DNA from: Mikania micrantha | Taxonomy: Eukaryota; Streptophyta; Magnoliopsida; Asterales; Asteraceae | DNA length: 64,000 nt | Direction: 5' to 3' | Assembly: GCA_009363875.1 (NCBI GenBank) | Contig: CM018683.1 | Span: 62,218,981 to 62,282,980 of the forward strand | Part shown: piece after piece, positions 59,576 through 64,000 of the stretch | Numbering within the stretch: the stretch's first letter is position 1 | Layout of the letters: the number at the start of each line of letters is the position of its first letter | Program-made: the position numbers and the translations under genes | The notes under the pieces: model-generated | The model's database searches: none | Told to the model about the DNA's origin: nothing | Seen by the model: the letters and a program-made list of their open reading frames with translations, nothing else

Positions 59576-62500
59576 TGTAACACCCCGACCGACGGCGGAA
59601 TCATCGGGATGCCACGAGGGATGTGTAGATTGTTCAAAAGCTCATGGGCATCTAAATCAAATCATCATATATCATTTAATCAACCAAAATAATTACACAA
59701 AAATCATGTTCATCATGAATCAAGTACAGCAGTTACACAAAAGAATTAGTTAAACTAACTAAACTCTAATCGCCAGAAATTTAGTTAATTAACTAAGTCC
59801 AAGATCCTATATGATGATGATGTCCAAAATAGAAGAGATCCTCTCTTCATTCCTACTTGTCTCCATCACCTGAAACATGTAAGAAAACAAGTGTCAACTA
59901 CAAAAGTAGTTGGTGAGTAATCATGAGTTTTATATTTAAAAAAATGTTTTAGTAAAATGAGTTTAAAAGTTTAAGTTTAAAATGGTTTTATAAAATGCTT
60001 TGTTTAAAACGATTATAAAACTTATGATCTTTGTGAGAAATTCCATATGAATACCTGTATGAGATAATCCAACACACATCCACCAATTCATCAATCAAAC
60101 ACATATACAATCACATAATCACATAACCAATCAGTCATAATCAATCACAAATAATCATAATCAAACATAGATAATCAATCCACAACCAAATCAACCAATC
60201 ACATCATTCATATTCTCCAATAATGTTCGTGACTATACATGATCATTATGTAATTAACATAAGTTAAATACATGATTCATGGAGTGGTAGCTAACCACGT
60301 GACAATACATGAAGTCAAAGCAATTAACCGAAGTCAAAGGCAATGATTCACAGATGTGGAAATCATCCACATGACAATACACGATGTCAAAGCAATTAAC
60401 CGAAGTTAAGAGCGATGATTATCGGGGTTTGAGACAATACTTGTAATCTTTGTTATTAACCGGAGTCAATAACAATGCTTACATGGATATAAAATAATAA
60501 GAGACAATCCATAATAATTAATAATTTTATATCGTGAATATCATATTGATAAACAGATATTAACCTTGAGTTATCAAAATAATATTTGAATTTGGTATAC
60601 ATGCTTCACCTCCGAGTTTTAAAACAAAACAGTTTAAAGAAAGGGAGGTTATGAGAACTCACTTGTGTTACTGTGCAAATGAACCCCAAAAATATGCGCG
60701 CTCCTTGATTGTTGCCTAAGTATCTTTAGCACCTGAGTTATTTTAAGAAGATTCGTAGACGATAAGTATGTATAATAGCCGTATCTAGGGTTTGGTCTCG
60801 GTGTGCAACTACGTGTACTCTAATGTGTTTCCAAGATTTCATCTAACTAGACTAACCTTATTACCCATTGGTAATCCAATATCCCCGATTAATAATTACA
60901 AGTCATTAAGTTAAAACATCTTTATATTAGTTGGACATTCTTGTATAGGGCATAATGTGATTTATGAAATCTTTCTTTAATGAGAGTCCACATTATAGTT
61001 TCATTAGATGGTTTCATGCCCTTAGACCAAATGACACTCATGTTTAACTCTTAGTTAATACAAAGTTGGCTTTATGTTAGGAAAACCCTAACACTTCCCA
61101 TGCACACCATGCGTCCAAAATTCTTGATCGTGATTGATAGTTCTAACCCTACCCCTAGCCGAAGGAGCCATATCCGAAACAACTTGGCCGAATAGGGGTG
61201 AAGGCCGAATATGGTTCAGGCGACTGAGCCTGGCCATTCGGCGACTGAGTATGGCCATTCGGCGAATGAGCCTGGCCATTCGGCGACTGAGCCTGGCCAT
61301 TCGGCGACTGAGCCTGGCCATTCGGCGACTGAGCCTGGCCATTCGGCGAATGAGGCTGGCGACTGAGCCTGGCCATTCGGCGAATGAGCCTGGCGACTGA
61401 GCCTGGCCATTCGGCGAATGAGCCTGGCGACTGAGCCTGGCCATTCGGCGAATGAGCCTGGCGACTGAGCCTGGCCATTCGGCGAATGAGCCTGGCGACT
61501 GAGCCTGGCCATTCGGCGAATGAGCCTGGCCATTCGGCCTGTCGAAGAACACAGGTGCTGCCATGACTTTTCAAGGTAAATAACCAGGGTTTTAACCAAG
61601 ACTCGTTCCTAACATGTTCCAGAGGTGTCGTGAGTGATTTTCCCTAAAGTTTTGAAGTGTGTTAGTCGGTTTCAAGAAGAGGGTCGATTCTAGGGTTTTC
61701 AAACCTTTAAAACCGAACAAAAACTCGGATTTTACCTCGAATCAGTTGGTTGGAAGCTTAGATCGGTTGTACTTTCGAGCTCTACAAGTGATGGTGGTGA
61801 TTTAGACACCAAGAACACCAAAAACGGTTGTGATTTGGGTGAGTTCTTGAAGAGAGAAGGTAGGTAGTTGGTGGGTGACGAAAATGGAGGTTAGAGAGAG
61901 AATGTGGGTGTAAAATGAAGAAGAAGAAGTCTTCTTCTTCTTTATTAACTCGCGTAGCCTCCGCGTGTTCGGTCTCGTTTTTTTTATCGCGATAATTATG
62001 TAAAATAAACTCGGTTTTCATCGTGAAATATTTTTAAACATAAAGCGTTAAATAAATAAGTTTCGTCTTTAATAAAATAGTTTTATAACTTTACAGTCGT
62101 TTACATAAAAGATCTTCATTTATTTTCGTTAGATAAATTATTTAAATTAAATAATTCGATCGTTTTCGTTTAAAGTTGTGATTCCTAATAAACGCTTTAA
62201 ATTTTCATTTATTAATTTAATATCGTTGGATATTATTTAATTATCTCGTCGAAACGCGTTACTCGCGTACGTATTCGTAAAGATCGTCACCCTTGCGAAT
62301 TCGTCGCTCGTATCGTATTTCGATTCGATTTACGATTTATTGAATATCGTTTCAGAATATTATTCCTAATAATTATATTCGTGTGAATCGTCACTCACGC
62401 GAATACATTTATTAAGTTAATATTTCTGAATTAATATTCGTGTTTAAATAACGTTTGTAACCTCACCATCGCGTAATCAGTTCCATTATTTTATAAATTT

Positions 62501-62790
62501 TAATATTAAAATTCCCAAACCAAAACCCATATTCATTTTTATTCCGAACCAACAATCATCATTTTCAATAATATTACTGCGATAAACTCTCTGGTTCTGT
62601 TTAGTTGGGTTACAACTAAACTTCCCATGGTTTACGCGTATAATATGTGTTATAATCATGTATACCAGTAACAGTGATAATAATCAATAATATCAATAAA
62701 TAATCCATTATCATTTATAATAATAAATCTTAGGTCGTAACAGTACAATCGTACGGATGTACGGACAACCTAAAGTACAGTGATGTTACA
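59576..62790 (-). repeat. 3' LTR of E (3215 bp)
   Basis: On the - strand it starts TGTAACATCACTG and ends GTCGGGGTGTTACA. It keeps the splice-donor-like CGAGGTAAAATCC (about 61731-61741) but lacks the ~170 bp that in B1 and B2 hold the promoter-like box: only about 60 bp separate TTTATCGCAG (about 62578-62587) from GGGTTTTGGTTTGGG (about 62515-62529). Confidence 0.88.
61220..61539 (-). repeat. 21-bp/34-bp higher-order tandem array in the E LTR
   Basis: Twelve copies of TGGCCATTCGG, with spacing of about 21 bp five times, then 34 bp five times, then 21 bp. The 34-bp unit is the 21-bp unit plus a 13-bp partial copy (GCCTGGCGACTGA). It lies at the same relative place in the LTR as the CGAACC arrays of B1 and B2. 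Sense-strand cores read CCGAATGGCC. Long ORFs here simply reflect the repeat. Confidence 0.9.
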
Positions 62791-62825
62791 GTCTCCCCTA
62801 GTTAAAAGAATTTCGTCCCGAAATT
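62791..62825 (-). promoter_or_regulatory. E polypurine tract and 3' hairpin
   Basis: On the - strand AATTTCGGGACGAAATT (62825-62809) overlaps the stop codon and is followed by AGGGGAGAC touching the LTR at 62791. Confidence 0.8.
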
Positions 62826-64000
62826 CAACTTGGAGTGACCGTAGTAAATAAATGTGGGTACTTAAGCTTCATCTGATCTTCTTGCTCCCACGTGAATTCT
62901 GGACCCCGCTTCGATTCCCAACGTACTTTGACAATTGGAATTCTACTGCGTTTGAGTTGTTTAACCTCACGATCCATTATCTCTACTGGTTTTTCAACAA
63001 AATGCATGGTATCATCGATGCGAATGTCATCGAGTGATACCTGAAGATCCTGATCAGCTAAGCACTTCCTTAGATTGGACACGTGAAACGTCGGGTGCAC
63101 GTTACTAAGTTCATTAGGAAGTTCTAACTTGTAAGCAACCTTCCCGATCCGTTCAAGGATCTTAAAAGGGCCAACGTAACGTGGAGAAAGCTTTCCTTTC
63201 TTCCCAAATCGCACAACGCCTTTCCAAGGCGATACCTTAAGCAACACCAAATCATCAACTTCAAACTCTAAAGGTTTTCGTCTTTTATCCGCATAACTCT
63301 TCTGTCGACTGCGTGCAGCTAACAGATTGTCGCGAATCTGGCGGATCTTGTCAGTCGTTTCCTGAATAATCTCAGGACCAGTAATCTGCGAGTCGCCGAC
63401 TTCGGTCCAACAAATAGGTGACCGACATTTCCTGCCATAAAGAGCTTCAAACGGTGCCATACCAATGCTCGCGTGATAACTGTTGTTATACGAGAACTCA
63501 ACCAATGGTAAATGGCTATCCCAATTGCCACCGAAATCGATGACACAAGCTCTTAACATGTCTTCTAGAGTCTGAATCGTTCGCTCCGTTTGACCATCTG
63601 TTTGAGGATGATAAGCAGTGCTAAGATCCAGTCTTGTTCCAAAGGCTTCATGAAGTGATTCCCAAAACCGTGCCGTGAAACGAGCATCACGATCCGATAT
63701 TATGCTTAAGGGAATACCATGTCGGCTAATAATCTCATCAATGTAGATACGCGCTAACTTCCGCACAGGGTATGTTTCGCGTATCGGCAAGAAGTGAGCC
63801 GACTTGGTCAATCTATCAACAATTACCCAAATACTATCCTTACCGTTCGTGGTTCGTGGGAGTTTGGTAATAAAATCCATGGAGATATTCTCCCACTTCC
63901 ACATCGGTATTTCAGGTTGTATTAACAATCCAGAAGGTCGCTGGTGTTCTGCCTTGACCTTAGCACAGTTAAGGCACTTAGACACATATTCAGCAATGTC
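62825..64000 (-). CDS. E gag-pol, C-terminal part (integrase and chromo-like tail)
   Basis: 391 codons are open from the window edge to TGA at 62825-62827. They cover the end of the integrase zinc finger (CLNCAKVK), MDFITKLPR, VDRLTKSAHF, an intact IISDRDARF, and the Glu of TDGQTERTIQ, then the C-terminal domain and VKVRWESKRGPEFTWE. It is nearly identical to B2 but keeps the catalytic Asp that B2 lost. No lesion is seen in the visible part. Confidence 0.9.
   Translation of the reverse strand, partial: DIAEYVSKCLNCAKVKAEHQRPSGLLIQPEIPMWKWENISMDFITKLPRTTNGKDSIWVIVDRLTKSAHFLPIRETYPVRKLARIYIDEIISRHGIPLSIISDRDARFTARFWESLHEAFGTRLDLSTAYHPQTDGQTERTIQTLEDMLRACVIDFGGNWDSHLPLVEFSYNNSYHASIGMAPFEALYGRKCRSPICWTEVGDSQITGPEIIQETTDKIRQIRDNLLAARSRQKSYADKRRKPLEFEVDDLVLLKVSPWKGVVRFGKKGKLSPRYVGPFKILERIGKVAYKLELPNELSNVHPTFHVSNLRKCLADQDLQVSLDDIRIDDTMHFVEKPVEIMDREVKQLKRSRIPIVKVRWESKRGPEFTWEQEDQMKLKYPHLFTTVTPS

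Larger units (their letters stand above)
59576..64000 (-). mobile_element. element E: B-like Ty3/gypsy element on the - strand, partial
   Basis: The 3' LTR is 59576-62790, followed (leftward-reading) by polypurine tract, hairpin and the end of gag-pol (62825 onwards), which runs off the window. It interrupts the A2 3' LTR. Its pol is very close to that of B2, but the LTR is clearly diverged. A 22-bp stretch (59554-59575) between A2 and E is unexplained. Confidence 0.88.

Noticed and set aside
61220..61539. CRISPR-like regular repeats in E
   Set aside because: Units are contiguous tandem repeats with no unique spacers, in a plant LTR.
61088..61599. Long overlapping ORFs in the E LTR
   Set aside because: All three frames of the tandem array are open; the product is a repeat artefact.

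Overview
This window is plant nuclear DNA: spliced plant-type genes followed by nested long-LTR Ty3/gypsy chromovirus retrotransposons. I infer a eudicot with a repeat-rich genome. An Asteraceae source fits the style of the elements but is not proven by the sequence.

Layout. (1) 1-4230: the 3' part of an MRS2/CorA-type Mg2+ transporter gene, ten exons on the + strand, with a 614-bp MITE-like element in the last intron. (2) 4231-7223: AT-rich intergenic DNA holding a composite direct/inverted repeat. (3) 7224-7298: a short lysophosphatidate-acyltransferase-like exon fragment, cut at 7311 by an LTR. (4) 7311-64000: one nest of retrotransposons.

Nesting order, read from interrupted LTRs and target-site duplications (TSDs). 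Element B1 (+) inserted next to the LPAT fragment. Its LTR was hit by a solo LTR, C (TSD CTAAT), and by the complete element A1 (TSD AGATG). Its interior was hit by D (- strand). D's 5' LTR was hit by A2 (+). A2's 5' LTR was hit by B2 (+), and A2's 3' LTR by E (- strand, B-like), which runs off the window. The right ends of B1, D, A2 and E therefore lie outside.

All full elements have a Met-initiator-type primer binding site, a single gag-pol frame (gag with CCHC knuckles, protease, RT, RNase H, integrase) and a C-terminal chromo-like tail, which fits the Tekay/Del group of chromoviruses. Every gag-pol that is complete in the window carries at least one inactivating change. A1 is the least damaged: one nonsense codon and nearly identical LTRs.

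Most interesting signals: a hairpin array in solo LTR C whose stems change in a compensatory way; dense CGAACC arrays in the B LTRs, replaced in E by a 21/34-bp tandem array at a similar place; a conserved 101-bp intron inside the gag of family A; a template-switch-like rearrangement inside B2; palindromic CGCGGTACGCG-type boxes in the LTRs of several families, two of which were deleted or replaced between the LTRs of A2; and a coiled-coil/membrane-like ORF in the leader of D.
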